A stretch of DNA of 64,000 bases from Scatophagus argus (taxonomy: Eukaryota > Chordata > Actinopteri > Scatophagidae), in assembly GCF_020382885.2 (NCBI RefSeq), contig NC_058510.1:6320862-6384861 (forward strand), written 5' to 3'. The position numbers and the translations under genes are program-made. Shown here piece after piece: positions 1 through 14,600 of this stretch (position 1 is the stretch's first letter; each line of letters begins with the position of its first letter). The notes under the pieces were generated by a model. That model did no database searches. It was given only the letters and a program-made list of their open reading frames with translations, and was not told where the DNA came from.

Positions 1-2466
1 CTATGACAAAGTCTACTGACATTTTCCTCAATGAATAAAAACAAGACAAAAATGACTGCCAGAGCAGAAATCCAATTTGGATTCTGGATATCATTTGTCA
101 ACAAAACTAACACTGATTTGTTTGTATTTTAAAATATTTCAGTTATACATCAAATGCTGTAATGTCCCCAGATGCAAAAAAAAAAAAGACAAGATCCTAC
201 ATGTTATAAGTTTTGGTATTCTTTATTAAAATACTGCTGTACACACAAATATTGCAAAATTTGAGACAATGAACACAAGAGGGGCATAAAACATACTAAG
301 ATGGTGATTGTAGGTGTGTTCACGTGGTGGGTGGGGTGGTTATCACTAATATTAACTGGAGTGTGTGTTATGACGTGGAAAACAGTGATATGAGCACTGA
401 CATTGTGTCGACCGAGTTGGGGGTCATTTTGTGTGTGTCTCAGTGTGTTTTCAGGGTTGTCTAAAGCACCACATTCACCAAATATGCTTTTGTCAGTTCA
501 TTTCACTAAAACAGAGGAAGTAGTACATGATCTAACGCAGCTGGCTCCCTGCAGGTATGTTGCCCCCGAGAACAGATCATTGACTCCATGAACACCAATT
601 GACGCCATTCTGGTTTATGTCTTTCACCTTGACTGGTTAACACGTGTGACCCTTTGCCTGTCTTGTGTTAGAACAAATTTGCTAAAGCTACAGTGAGAGA
701 AGACGAAGGCTGATGTATCAAGAGCAGTAGCATCTGAGTGAAGCAGAGTTGCACCAATTTCATTCAGTCAGATTCAAATCGTCAAATATGAACTGTGCTT
801 AAGGGCAACACAAAATCCCACCCACTCCCACTCCCACTGTAGCTCATCTATCTGACTGGACGGGGCGGCCAATGACAGCCAAACACATTCAATCACTGGG
901 CCCCTCCAGCGGTTTGTCATCCTGAGAGAAATCCAAGCCATTCGAGTGAGCGCAACGGCGACCACTGCTTTTTCTCCAGCAAGTTTGTATATCATGATCT
1001 TTAAAAGTCAAATAAAACAACAATAACAACAACAACAAAAAAAAAAACAGTTGGTGCCCTGATCCTATTCTCTCCTTCGCCCTCAGCCCCTTTCCCCTTT
1101 CCATAAACCCCTGCTGGAGTTGGTCCACAGAATAATAAAGTTGAATTGAGGCAAAAATTACTTGCCCTTTTATTTCCCATCATGCATTACTGCACAAAGT
1201 CTGAGCAAAGAGGAAAAACCAGCTAGAAAAATCACAAAAAGTGTCTTTCCCCCTCCCTAAATTTCGAGGGGCCAAGACCCCCTGTGGGGAAGAGAAGTAT
1301 GAGATAAAAACAGAGAGGGGAGAGTAAAAGAGAGAAAGGGGACATCGGGGAGGACGGGAGGGGGGACAAAATAAGGACATTCCACAAAGAGGCAGCTGTG
1401 GCTCCACCTCAACAGAAGCCCCACCCACACGCTACACCCAAGTGCTGGATAGCCGAACCAAAATGACCCATACTTGAGCAGTTCATGTCACAATAGCGTC
1501 CATTAACCAAAGGCGGTAGCTGCATATGTAACAAACACTTGGTAGATGGCATCAGGAGAAGACACCCCTTCCACAGTGCCAACAAAAAACATATTTTACC
1601 CCCCAAGTCCCAGTCCATACTAGCCCACGTCCCCACACATGAGCCTGATGATCCACAATCTCCTGAACTAAAATGTCAGAAATCCAAAGGTTTTTTTTTT
1701 GTTTGTTTTTTTTTTCCAGTTTTAAGAACCCTTCCCACCCACCCAAGTGGTTTGTCCTTTCTGAGGGGGAATCAACAAACAAGGCAAAAGTGAGCTGGCC
1801 CATTTAATGAAACAGGTGCCATCCTGTCCCAATGAAAGCCTCGAATGGCGAGTCACATCTTCTAGTGCGTCACAATGAAGGGGGATGGTCTCCCGCCGAA
1901 GAGAGACACAGTCAATAGAAAAGCTGGATTTCTTTTTTTGTTGTTGTTGATTGTTTTCATTCTTACTCTGCTCTGGTATTTATGTCCAAGTTTGTGTGAC
2001 TTTAGCTCTCTGTACACCCTGTAGGCAACTCACAAATATTCATAAAAATAACAAAAATTAACAAAAAAATTAAAATCTTAGTGCATCCTCTTCTGAAAAA
2101 TAAACCCCAATTGTAGAAATAAACAATAAAAGCAGGAAAAAAGTTCGAAACCTCATGGTTTGTTTCTCGTTTTGTTCCCCAAATCTAAAAAAATGTCATC
2201 ATACTCGTTCATCACAGCTTCCACGTTGTCCTTTTTTTCCTTTTGTTTTACCGTTTTCAGCTGTGGGGTTTAGGAAAACTAAAAAAAAATACACTTTAGA
2301 AATAGACTTCTTGGTTTGACAGGGTCAGTGTATGTGACTGAGGTTCACGAAGCCCTGCCCCGCTGCCTTCGCCATGCTGATGTCATCTCAATGAGCCTGG
2401 TCCTCCCTTGTAGTGCAATAGTGTGCTCCAGGTCCGGGCAGTCCCGGCCTGGGCCTGAAGAGGGCG
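1..2466 (-). other. pan3: pan3 3' untranslated / downstream region
   Basis: No convincing coding sequence lies between the window start and the pan3 stop codon at 2467-2469. On the minus strand an AATAAA signal (TTTATT on the plus strand) lies at 222-227, which would give pan3 a 3' UTR of about 2.2 kb. A second TTTATT near 1156 could give a shorter form. The short ORFs here are low-complexity shadows. The true mRNA 3' end is inferred, not seen. Confidence 0.5.
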
Positions 2467-5400
2467 CTACAGAGGGCCGGAGGCTGCGGCCTGCAGCTCC
2501 TGGAAGGTACTCTCGAAGCAGCGCTTCAGGTCCGAGTAGGTCACAACCAGGACGCTTTTCTCATCCCGAGACACAAGGCTGATCTTCTCAGGAACACCCG
2601 CGTCCAGCTGTGTGCACACAAGACGATACAAAATGTCAAAAACAGTGGAAACAAATAAACATAATAACCTACAGCTGCTTGATTATAAAAAGCTCTAAAA
2701 TAAAGGAACGACTATCAGATAATTAGCCAATTACTCCAACAACTACATGTGATGATTTTCTGATTTTCTTTATCTTACATGACAGTAAACTAAGCAGCTG
2801 GAATTTAAATGTCATAATGGGTGTGATGTTGTCAACATTTTCTGACATTTACACTCCAAACAGTTAATCAAGAAAATAAAAGGCAAATTAATCATCTCTG
2901 AAAATAATTTGGCTTATCAACTACACAATGTCATGGCTTGAATTAGCTTCACACGTAGCTTACAGTATAGTGGAAAGAGGAACAGAGGAGAGAAAACAAA
3001 CAGAATTATAACCACAGGTGGCAATTTGCAAGGTCAAGCCCTTTTGCGTTTAAAGCTAGACTGAGCTCAACAGCTTTCGAACTATGTGGTTATGTACATG
3101 TCAAGTATCCAAAGAATGTCTGTTTAACTGAAGACTTGTGGAGGTATAGATGTTAACTGCATATGTTAAAAAAAAAAAAACAAATACAGAATGACAGACA
3201 ACATTTACATTTGAAACACTGTAGTCCGCCAAAAGTTCACTGGTTTTGCTGAAGCCCCTTCGGGGTTTAAACCCCATTAACCGCCTCACAGATGTTCACC
3301 TCCGCCAACAAAGTTGCAGCTGACGTCCATTCAGGATTTTTTTTTTTTTTTTTTTTTTTACACAGGAGTGCAGAGGATTGATGTGAGTGAATTTTGCCTC
3401 TTGGTGCAACAACAATCAAGCTCAAGATTAACGAATCAAGTTCTACTAGCCGAACGCCAAATGTCAGTGATGAAAGAGGACCAATAATATGATAAATACT
3501 TAATCTAACTGTCTTCATTACTAAAAGTATATACAGCCTCTCTCTTCTGTAAGTGGCTGGAAATTGTGTTCACATGTGAGTAAAATATTACATATTTGAC
3601 TAATGACTTCATCATAATGGTCAACATCTGCATGGTCAAATTCTGCATGTTCAAAAAAAGAAAAGAGAAGAGAGTTCACTGACTTTGTTGAGGCAGGAGA
3701 CAATGTGGCTGAGGTCGATCCAGGGAGCCCCAGCTTCTGTCACCTGGTGGAACAGGTGATCCCGGAAAAGCTTCAACAGGTAGCGGTCGCCCGTCTCTGA
3801 CCATGTTGGGTCCTTCTGAAACCTGATTCACAGAACACGGGGTCACAGAGTAGTAACAGAACCACAAGTCACATCCTGGTGGATCTTTATACAAGTGCTG
3901 CTTACTCTGGCCGCTCGTTGATGGTGCCCAGCTTGGCCAACAGGCGGAAGAGACGGCCGTTCTGCACCTCCTGCAAATAAATGATTTATAATCAGAATCA
4001 GAAGAATTTTTTTAAATTATTAATTATATTGCACAATTGGTAGCGAAGAAGCAGGTATGAAACGAGTGCACAGAGAAAATGCATAACAGTTATGTTGCGG
4101 TAAAGATTCATCTACCAGGGCACGCCAGAAAAACTGGCCATCAGCAGCTCTAACGTAGGTTTTTCCGAGCAGCTGGACAGAAGGGTGCTGGTAGAATTTA
4201 GTGAGGCTGAGTCACAGACTTTTAACTATAAAGTTAAAGGAATATTATTTTCTTAACACACTGGAAGGTTCTGTCCTTGGGCCAATATTATTCAGCCTGT
4301 TTATGCTCCCCATTGGTGATATTATTAGGAAACACTCCATACATTTTCACTGTTATGCGGATGACACACAATTGTACTTATCAATGAAACCAGATGAAAC
4401 AAATCAGCTAGTCAAGCTTCAGGCATGTCTTAAAGACATAAAAACCTGGATGACCAGCAACTTCCTACTTCTAAATTCAGACAAAATTGAAGTTATTGTT
4501 CTGGGCCCCGAACACCTTAGAAACAAATTATGCAGTGATACTGCATTGCCAGATGGCTTAGCCGTGGCCTCAAGCTCCACTGTAAGAAATTTAGGAGTTA
4601 TTTTTCACCAGGACATGTCCTTTAACTCGCACATAGCAAATATTTCAAAGACTGCATTCTTTCACCTCCACAATATCGCAAAGATTAGAAAGTCAGAAAG
4701 ATGCAGAAAAATTAGTCCATGCATTCATTACCTCTAGACTGGATTACTGTAACTCCCTTCTATCAGGCTGCCCCAATAAATCCATAAAGACTCTCCAGCT
4801 AATCCAGAACACTGCAGCACGACTACTGACAAGAACCAGCATGAGAGATCATATTTCTCCTGTTCTGGCTTCTCTACATTGGCTACCTGTAAAATTCAGG
4901 ATAGATTTTAAAATTCTCCTCCTCACTTATAAAGCCCTGAACGGTCAGGCACCATCCTATCTTAAAGAGTTAATAGTACCCTATTATCCCACCAGAACTT
5001 TGCGTTCCCAAAATGCAGGGCTACTTGTGGTTCCTAGAGTCCTCAAAAGTAGATTGGGAACCAGAGCCTTTAGTTATCAAGCTCCTCTACTATGGAACCA
5101 TCTTCCGGTTTCGGTCCGGGAGGCGGACACCCTCTCTATATTTAAGAGTAGACTAAAAACTTTCCTCTTTGATAAAGCTTATAGTTAGGGCTGGCCTAGG
5201 TCGGCCCCTAGTTATGCTGCTACAGGCTTAGACTACTGGGGGCCCTCCCATGACGCACTGAGCTCTTTCTTCCTCTCCCTCTCCTTCTGCACACATTCAT
5301 GTCCCATTAATGCATATTACTAACTCAACTTCTTCCCTGGAGTCCTTGTGCTTCCTTGTCCCGCAGATTCCTATCGATCATGACTGGCCCTCCTGCTGCG

Positions 5401-5644
5401 GTCCCGCTGTCGTCCTGCTCAAAACCTACTGCAATTACTACTGTTTAGTCATAATCTGATTTAAATCTGTTATGACTCAGTACAGCTACTATCATTATTG
5501 TTACTACTATTGTTATCAAAATCACCATAATACCTTCTGTATACTTCATTGTCATTATCATTATCTACATTTCCGATACTTCTGTTATTATTACTGCTGC
5601 TATGCATCTCTGCTTGTGTGCTCCTTCTCTCACACCCCACTCTC

Positions 5645-5680
<36 letters not shown>

Positions 5681-8600
5681 AACCCAACTGGTCAAGGCAG
5701 ATGGCCGCCCATCTTGAGCCGGGGTCTGCTCCGAGGTTTCTGCCTTCTAAAAGGCAGTTTTTCCTCGCCACTGTCGCCAAGTGCTTGCTCAAGGGGGAAT
5801 GTTGGGCTCTATTTACAATTTAATTAAAGAGTTTGGTCTAGACCTGCTCAAATTGGAAAGTGTCATGAGATAACTTTTGTTGTGAATTGGCGCTATATAA
5901 ATAAACTGAATTGAATTGAATTGAAAATGACACAAACATAGGGGTACATTAAAAATGCAAACAAGCAAATGACTGAAGGAGTGCATGAAGAAAAAAGGAA
6001 TTAGTGAATGAAGATTGAGCAAAAAAAAGAAAAACAAACAAAAAAAAAATATTAAAAAGTCAGAAAAAGTCATGTGACAATTCCGCCTTTAAAAGAAGAC
6101 AAACACTCATCCCAGTCAGAAACTGAAACCTGTCACTTGACTTTCTGTCCATATATGATGCTACACCTTGTTTTTTTTTCACTTTCCAGAAGACACTTCC
6201 TCCTTACTGAAAGTCCACAAGAAGAAGCATTTCTTCTAAGTTCATCTATTCTGTATCCAGTCTCATGCAATTACTGAAACCGAACAGCCCCAAAACATCA
6301 ATTGTAAACTAATAGAGTGTCAGCTAGTGTGTAGAGAAGTAGCTGCAATAAAGGGGCACCCATAGATATGATAAACACTTGATGCTTTTGACTGCGTATC
6401 AGATTACTGTTGTAGCTCACCTTTCACCTCTTCATATACACTTTACTCCTGTCTCTCCTTTCTCTTGCTCCTCTCTGTCTGTCTCACCCTGTCTCATCGT
6501 TTTCTGCACTGCAGGACAAAGTAAAAAGTATTGAAAACTTTTGGTGTCCGCATAGGGAAATAAAAGAACTGATGTTATATTTTGAGGCCAGCAGATGGTA
6601 TATTTTGAGGCCAACATGTAGAGGTTGATTTAACTGCATTTTAAGTCACTTCCACATTGGGTCCAACACTCAGATAAACAACACTGCTACTATTAGCAAA
6701 TCACTGGAACTAACTGCAGGTACAGATATCCTATTTTTCTATGCTATTGTTTTAATCTTCAGCTGTTCTCCAAAGAGGAGAAAAAAAACTACTTTATTTG
6801 CTGGATGTGCTGAGAGTCAGGGTGTAAAGGGGAAGTTAAGGTATGAAAAGAAAGATGAGATGAGGGTGGGTTGTTTCACACATTCACACTCAAATGTGGG
6901 GAAACTAAATTCAAGACGAGACTGCAAAGCCTACAATATACCATATAACATCCTGTATGCAAACAACTTCCCTCTTAGCTCACCAAACCAACGCACTTTT
7001 CCGGCCCCAACCCAATAATACCAACCTGAAAAGAGCCTGACTATGTGTGCACGCTTTCTTTCACTCTCTTTACTCATTTTTTCAAAAATAAAAACAAAAA
7101 AACTGCCTGAAAGAAAAAAAACAGTGCTCTTCATATACCTTGGCCAAGTCCTCCTCAATGACATCATTCCTCATCTGCGATGCATCCAGCTGTGTGTAGA
7201 ATCGAGCTCCAATCATTGGCATAATGTCATTGACACTGCGCAGGCGAGACTGTTCAGTCAGCAGATACCTGCACGTGCAGAAAAACACTTGCATTCAGAT
7301 GAGTTGGAAGGGCTCGATACCTCAGCGCAGCGTCACTAACACAAGTATTACAGCAGCCTCTTTATGGATAATTAAATTCTACTTGAGTAAAAAGGGTAAT
7401 AATGTGAACACTATTACATCCTGAAAGGTTGCGGAGACAAATTTTTAAATAGACCAAGTCTGACATCTAAAATCCTTCCAAACTTATATGTTAACTGCAT
7501 CGTGTGATCAAGTGTGACGTAGTTTGAAGTCATAACTTAACAGGGATGCCTATTTAAAAGAGCAGATGTTAATATCCAATCAGATTTATCTAAGCTTGTT
7601 TGGACTTGTTTCACTTTTTGGGATCACTGGGTGGCTATAAAAATCAGCCAAAATATATAAGAAATGTGATCTGATCAAACCACGTTCAGGGGTTGTACAA
7701 CGCACTGTGTTCAGAGCTTTTAAAAGCATCAATCTTGTCAAGGCATAAAAGAAGAGTCAACTCCTTGACAGTATCTAAAAGTCTGTCAAAGTCAAATGCA
7801 ACTGAACTTAACACGGCAAGTTACTATACCGTTGCACTTCAAGTTCAGAATATCCTCAGTCGGCAGACACATTCTCAGATCCTCCCCAACAAAGGTCATG
7901 CAGTTCTATTGATAAACCTGCATTAATTTTGACCTACAGTTAAGTCGCAAATGCTGCTACGATGACCATCATCAACTACGTAAGTGGTGTATTCGACTGT
8001 CTGAGTTCTGGGAAACAGACCATCAGATATAAAGTATATCTGATTACTGTTGACGCTAAAAACAGATAATACGCTGAATAATGTACTTACATCCAAATGT
8101 ATGATTAGAATCCTAAATAGAGGGCTTGTGCTGTTTATTTATAGCAGCATTAGCAGTAAAACTGGGCATTTATAGAGCTCGATATAAGCCTATCACAGAT
8201 AAAACAGTGTAGGCATACAAATTTTACAGATTTTTTTTTTTAACCACAGAAAAAGATGCTTCTATACACATAAACACACACAAACAAACAAGAAAGGGTG
8301 CAAGAAAGGGAAAGGTCTTGGGTCAAAGTAAAATGAAGGAAGCTGCTTGTCATCAACAGGTGTTTGATCAACATCATGTGGGTACGGGAATGTTAACAGA
8401 CTGACCCAAACCACATATTAAGTAGATTCTATGCCACATTTCACAGGTGACAGCTGTAATGAACAGCACAAGCAGCTTCATGCTCCAATCCCTCCCTTTC
8501 TTACAGAATGAGGTTCTTGAGGTCTGAGGAGTAGTTGATGGACACAAGCTCCATGGCCTTCTGCAGGTTCTCCCTTTGAATGCCCGCAAGGGAGTTACAC

Positions 8601-11600
8601 GCCAACGCCAGCACCACCTTGCCCAGCGACACTAGGTCTGCTTGCTACATGACAAAAACACATACACACATCACAGAGATACAAATATTTTTTAAGTAGA
8701 TGAGCTATAGCTCTCGTCATTAGCCATGTTGTACAGCTTGTAACATGTGAAACTGATCACAAACTACATCATAGAAAGTACCTGGTACTGTGGCATTAGA
8801 GCAAGATGATTGGTCTGACTGTTGTCAAAAGTTAAGACATCAAACACCCCAACACAATTAACCCGTAACCTGAAGAAATAAGAGACAGATCATTATCATC
8901 ACCAGTTTGTGTGTATTTCTGCACTAACTGCACTCTCCTACATTTGAAAAAGGAAGCCTGACCACAAAATACTCTTCTGCTTTTAATGCATTCAGTTAAC
9001 AAACATGTCTACACTTTCCAAGGTGCAAACTGAAATTCATGCAGCTGTGTATAACATGGTTATAAGAGTCTCCAATGATCAACATTCATTGTCTTGTACT
9101 GAACGATGAGGACAGTGTTTGTACCTGGTCTTGCCAGTGATAAGAATCTTGCTGGGGTCCATGACACGGCAGGCCAGGCCGGCAGTGTGGATGGTGCGCA
9201 GGGCCGAGCTGAGCTGGACAATGTAGGCCCAGATCAGAGACTCAGGGAGCAGACCTGCATGTTGCCGTGGTGGGGGAGGTTCATGTTGCCCTGCACATAG
9301 ACAAGCAAACCTGAAGGTCAGCCCTTTCCTCTGAACTAAACCTCAAACTATCTGTCACAACTCTGATGTCGAACGTCATTCAGTCAAACAGCATTTCCAC
9401 ATCAATTAATCTGCTAACAAGTAACATGAAGCAAAGGTCTCTATAACATTTGTTGGAAATAGTGAATAATACTTATCATAATATCCATAAAGCCAAATGT
9501 ATTAGTTTTCAAAAATGACACAATTAACAATTAAAATAGTCCCAGTTTATTTTTGGCAACTGACCATTTACTTCAACTCAAGGAAATTCAGCCTACTGTT
9601 CTCAGAAATCAAGTTTACCATCAGTTGAGAACTTACTTGCAATATTCACTAACTCTTACCACAAAGGAGAACAGGGTGTTAAAAGAAGGCTGATATATTT
9701 CTTTCTCAGAAGGACAAACAATATGCAGTACAGTACTTTTTAGGTCTTTTTCAGCATGTTTTCCTGTGTAATCCTATACAGTTCATACATTATGGATTAT
9801 TATCATTGTTTGCTAAGGTTCAGAGGGAGCCCAGAATCTGAACGGTTTTGCTTCCTCTGTCTGCATTCCTGTAGGTAGGCCATACAGCACCTGCCCTAGG
9901 ATCAGTTTCAGCCACAATTTCCTCCAACTCCTCATGTCTCTCCGGCACAGACACACATACCAACTGTCAAAGTAGGACACAACAGGCTCCAAACACTTGA
10001 ATGTTGCATGAAGATTCAAGACATCCATGAGAGTCGTTTTAGACCTTTGAACTTCAACCCTGTGGTTTCATATCTACACAACACTGTTGGGTGAAAGCAC
10101 AACTGCATGCAACGCAAACATAAAACAGGCACCTACACAGAACTAAACTGATGACCTAATTAGCAAACAAATAAAAAAAAAAATGTGTGAAGCAGTCATC
10201 TGAGGTGATGCTGGGTATATTTTAATCTGAGGGACCAAGGGAGGAAAAAAACAACAACTCACCCCACTTCCTCTTTGTAAAATACGAGTCTGCTGCTGGA
10301 TCATTGAAGTGTCTGCTGAACATGGTTTCTGCACCCGCATGGAAGTCATAGGAGAATACCAAGGCTAGAGTAAATAGATGAAAAAGGAAAAGAGTTGGGG
10401 CTCTGAAAACTTAACAACCTGCAGCAGTCTATAAATAGCTATACACACTTCTATTCATCCAATGATCACCACATTGTTTGATTGCAATACTGGAGAAACA
10501 AGCTTTACTTTAGCATCTTCTTAAACATCAAAAATGGTGATGTAGAAGACTAAATCCAGAAGAAAAATCACCAACAAGTCCCGTATATTAAAGTGATTTA
10601 CATACAATATGCACTTACAGTGGTCTCCGAAGGCTTTTGTGGTGAAGACCTCCCTCAGTGTTACAGAGTTTGAATGTTGAATCTTCTTCCACATGTCCAC
10701 CAGCATCATGCACTTGGTGTTAACAAGGCGGAAACCTGGACACATTTTAAAGACACAATAGACAGGTGGTCAACTTGAAATGAATAGTAGTATTTTACAC
10801 AATCACTGTAACCTTCAGTGAAGGTAACAGCAGCCCCACAACACAATTTCATGACTTTCATTTTGTTTGAATGGAAGTGAGGAATCACAGTAACAAATGT
10901 TGTAATGAAGTTTGTTTGGGTTTTCTGCACAACAGCAATGTGTGGAAAATCTAAAGTTTATGTCTTCAAATAAATAAATGATTATTCCCAAAGGGAAAAA
11001 ACCCTGTTTCAAATTAATGATTATTTTAATTCTACAAATAATGTGACTTAGTTCCACTGTCCCAACTATATTTTGCAAAAACATGCATCACTTTGGTTGG
11101 GTGAGAATAATCTAATAATTTCTTAGTATAATCTAAGAAATTACTGCACTAGAATCACTAAGACTACTCTTAAACAAATAATGATATTTTTAAAATGCTT
11201 TGAAAACAGGTAATTATCTCAGCCATCTGGTTGCTTTGGCACAGCTATCTTTTAAAAAAAAAAAGTGTGATTTCATAACTTGCGAATGGCTATTCTCAGT
11301 GTATGACGTGGGTTATGCTTCTCTGAAAAACAATTTCTCATCTCTTACCATGTATCCTCCTCAGGCAGTAGGGCAGGTCATCTTTGCTGTTGACTGCCTT
11401 GTAGCAGGAGGTGATGTAGCTGAAGTTGCTGGTTTTCTGCATGCGGTTTGGTGGAGGGAGGGGCTCGAGAGGGAACAGGCTGTGGTAGCTGTCCACCTCA
11501 GACGGTACATCTGCCAAACACAGACACAGTTTCAGAACCAAAAAAACACAACAACGGATCAAACACCTTTTAACAGGCTCTGGCTCATAGCCCTTACGAC

Positions 11601-14600
11601 CAACTGCAGAACTAAACTAAATCAACACTACATTGTATTTCTTATATGATGCAGTTTCACACATGTTTACCATAAAGTAATCTGACAGTTCACAGTTGTA
11701 GCCCACTCCATGACAGACAAAAGAAACAAGTGGCTGATTGGGCACAAAACCCATAGAGACCACAAACACTTAACTTCAACATCTTTCCATACCAACATAA
11801 GGAAATCAATTCCACTTCAGACTAGCACATTTGTTTAGGCATGCAATATAGGTTTGTTTACTTGTGAACGAACAAACGAGCATTAAAATGGTCTTTTGTC
11901 TGATATAGATCTCATCTTACACAAACTGTAAAATGTTTTTATTGCAAGCGTGCCTCACAGAAAGAAAAGTACTGGATTAATAACAACCCTATGTTGTGAC
12001 AACAGAGTCAACTTTTTACCTGGGTTCTCTGAGTGGTCAATCTGGGCCATGGTTATGAGATGTCTGTTTATCAACTCCTGGAGGTGGAATAAGAGGACAG
12101 TACTTCAGACATTACCTCCAGAGTCAGAGACAGGGGAGACACAGAAAAACAAAAAGGGTGATTGGGAAATACCTGTCGGAGTTCATCAGCCATGAAGAAG
12201 GACGGGGCATTGGCTTTTGGCTGCATGTAAGCCACATGGGGTGCAGTAGGGGGATAGATATGGTAGGTAGGAAACACCTGCAATGAAACCAGAAAAAGAC
12301 AGCTTCCTATTTATTGAGAAATGAAAACCAATGCGATCATACTTGAATAGCTTGTAGCTACACAAATGAATATTATGGAACGAAACTCTGATCAAGACTA
12401 TGATTAAGATTAAGATATGGAGCGTTTCCGAAAAACAGGCAGTTCACTGAATCAAATTTACCGTCACATGCAGAAATTTGAAAGCAGTTCGGTGTTTGGT
12501 TGGACTTCTAATGCATTCCCCACATTAGACTGCAAGAGTAGAAAAAAAAACAGTAGGATACTACATGCAGTACATACCATCCCTGCCATTGGTGCCGGGG
12601 TGTTGTCTGTGTAAAAGTAGGTGGTCCCCCCTACAGTCTCCTTCTGGATTATGTGAGTGCCCTGGTCAGATGCCGTGGTGGGCACCATGTAGTTGGCAGG
12701 GTTTGGGGTGTGACTACGTCTGCGAGGAGCAGGTGAGGTGTGCGGTGTAATTTTTGGGGAATGGAGAGGAGAGGATCCTGCAGACAGAGACATACCTAAT
12801 ATCGGAGACAAAAATTATAATAAATAATTAAAGAGCACGCATTGGCGGCAAAAATATAAAAAGAGATGAGCACAGAACCCAAAAAGGTCTTATTTTGTTT
12901 CAGTACAAAAGAAGTGCTATATACAAGAATGAATTCCCATATTTGCCAACTATACAATGTCAGAGCTATGGATGGAAAACAAAACCAAACTACGTAAAAA
13001 GTCGAGCAAAGCAAATACAACAGGGTGATTTCTCAGTTGGTAATGATCTAAAAACTCTCACCTGGAGCCAGTGCAGCAGCGCTAGAACTGCTGAGCCCAG
13101 GATGTGGGAAGAGAGGCGAGGGGAAGGCCTGGACAGCAGACTGAGCCATGGTGGCCATACGTGGAGTTCCTTTAGGGATGAACTCACTTGCTGCTGGGTT
13201 AGGGGCCTAGTGGCACAAGGAAAAACGTGTAGCGTTACATGAAATTCTACCCTTCTGTTAAAGGCAAGAAAGACGATAATGGACAATAAATTCATCCTAG
13301 TTAGTTTAAACTTATGTCGCTTTCTTGAATTGGATGCATATGTGCTCACCTTTCTCCTTTGGGAAATGCTAAGAGCACCAAAGTCACTGAACAGTGAAGA
13401 TGTCGGGGAGTTCACTGGATCTGCTGAAGCCAAAAGAGGGTAAGGAGTTCAGCAATGGTTCTTTTAATATTTGGCACATGAGTACTGAGTAATACTCCAC
13501 AGAAAACTATAGGAATCTTACCATGAGAGCTGTGGCTGAAGTTCTTGGCACCATCGTTGAGGAGACTGGGAGAGCTGCTGCTGGTAGTCATTCGCTAAAG
13601 AGAGCAGCATCGAGAACAGACATATTATACAAGATGCATGCATACATCTCAATATGTTATCGCTATACATGTGGGGACCTCACTAACAAATATTCAAAGA
13701 AGTTTGGGTCATGTTGTATGTTTACACTGATTATGTATCTACAGCTTCCCTTCTTTACCTGCATCATTGAATATTTAGACTCAGCTGGGCTCCCAAACCC
13801 ATTAACCCCAATAAAGCTGCTGCTGAAGTAAGAGTTGGTAAGATTGGCATCGCTCAGGGTTGCGCCCTCCATCCCTGTGACTGTGGATGACAAAAGCAAA
13901 ACTTTAGCAAATACTAACTGCAGTGAGATTGGTGTCAGCTAAATCTGATTCCAGGAAGTAAAACATGCATTTTAATGTCAGCAGTACCGATTGTTGGCTT
14001 CGCCAATTACAAAGCTAATTAGAAAGTATGTAAATAGCTCCACAACTGCAGAGGGAGTCACAACTTATGTCCGCCACAGGTTGAGATCCACTAGAGATTT
14101 CATTTAATAGCAGACTTTTTTGCAACAACTACCCTTTTCAAGTGTTCCAACACCGAGTGGACGTAGTTAGCTTCTGAGTCACATGTGTTTGTTGCTGCTT
14201 ATTTACGTTGGGAAAACACGACACACACACAACGTAAAAACAAAGCCCCGCGAACAGCTAGTGTAGCTACGCTAATGTTAGCAAACATTAAACTTATCGT
14301 ACATCTTAACACCAAATGTGCAGTTCGTATAAACCACGTTTAACTGTAAAAAATAATGGCAACAGTGCGGAAACTTAAAACGCCATTATGAAGACAACAC
14401 CAAACGCACTTAAGGTAATTAAAGCGGTCAATTTACGTTAACGTTAAGTTAGCTTAGTTAAGTTAACGCTAGCTGGCGAGTTAGCCATACAAGCTAACTT
14501 CGGTTGGTCGCGGATTTCTGCCCACTCACAGCTGTCATACAAACAGCAGGCCTCCTCCGTGTAAGCTGCAACAACGTGAATTGTGTTGTTATCAGCCACA

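Noticed and set aside
5472-5827. Tyr/Ser/Leu-rich ORFs at about 5.5-5.8 kb
   Set aside because: Translations of the LINE 3' UTR and its CT microsatellite.
11200-11649. 149-aa plus-strand ORF
   Set aside because: It is antisense to pan3 exon 9 and its intron; the minus strand encodes conserved PAN3 sequence.
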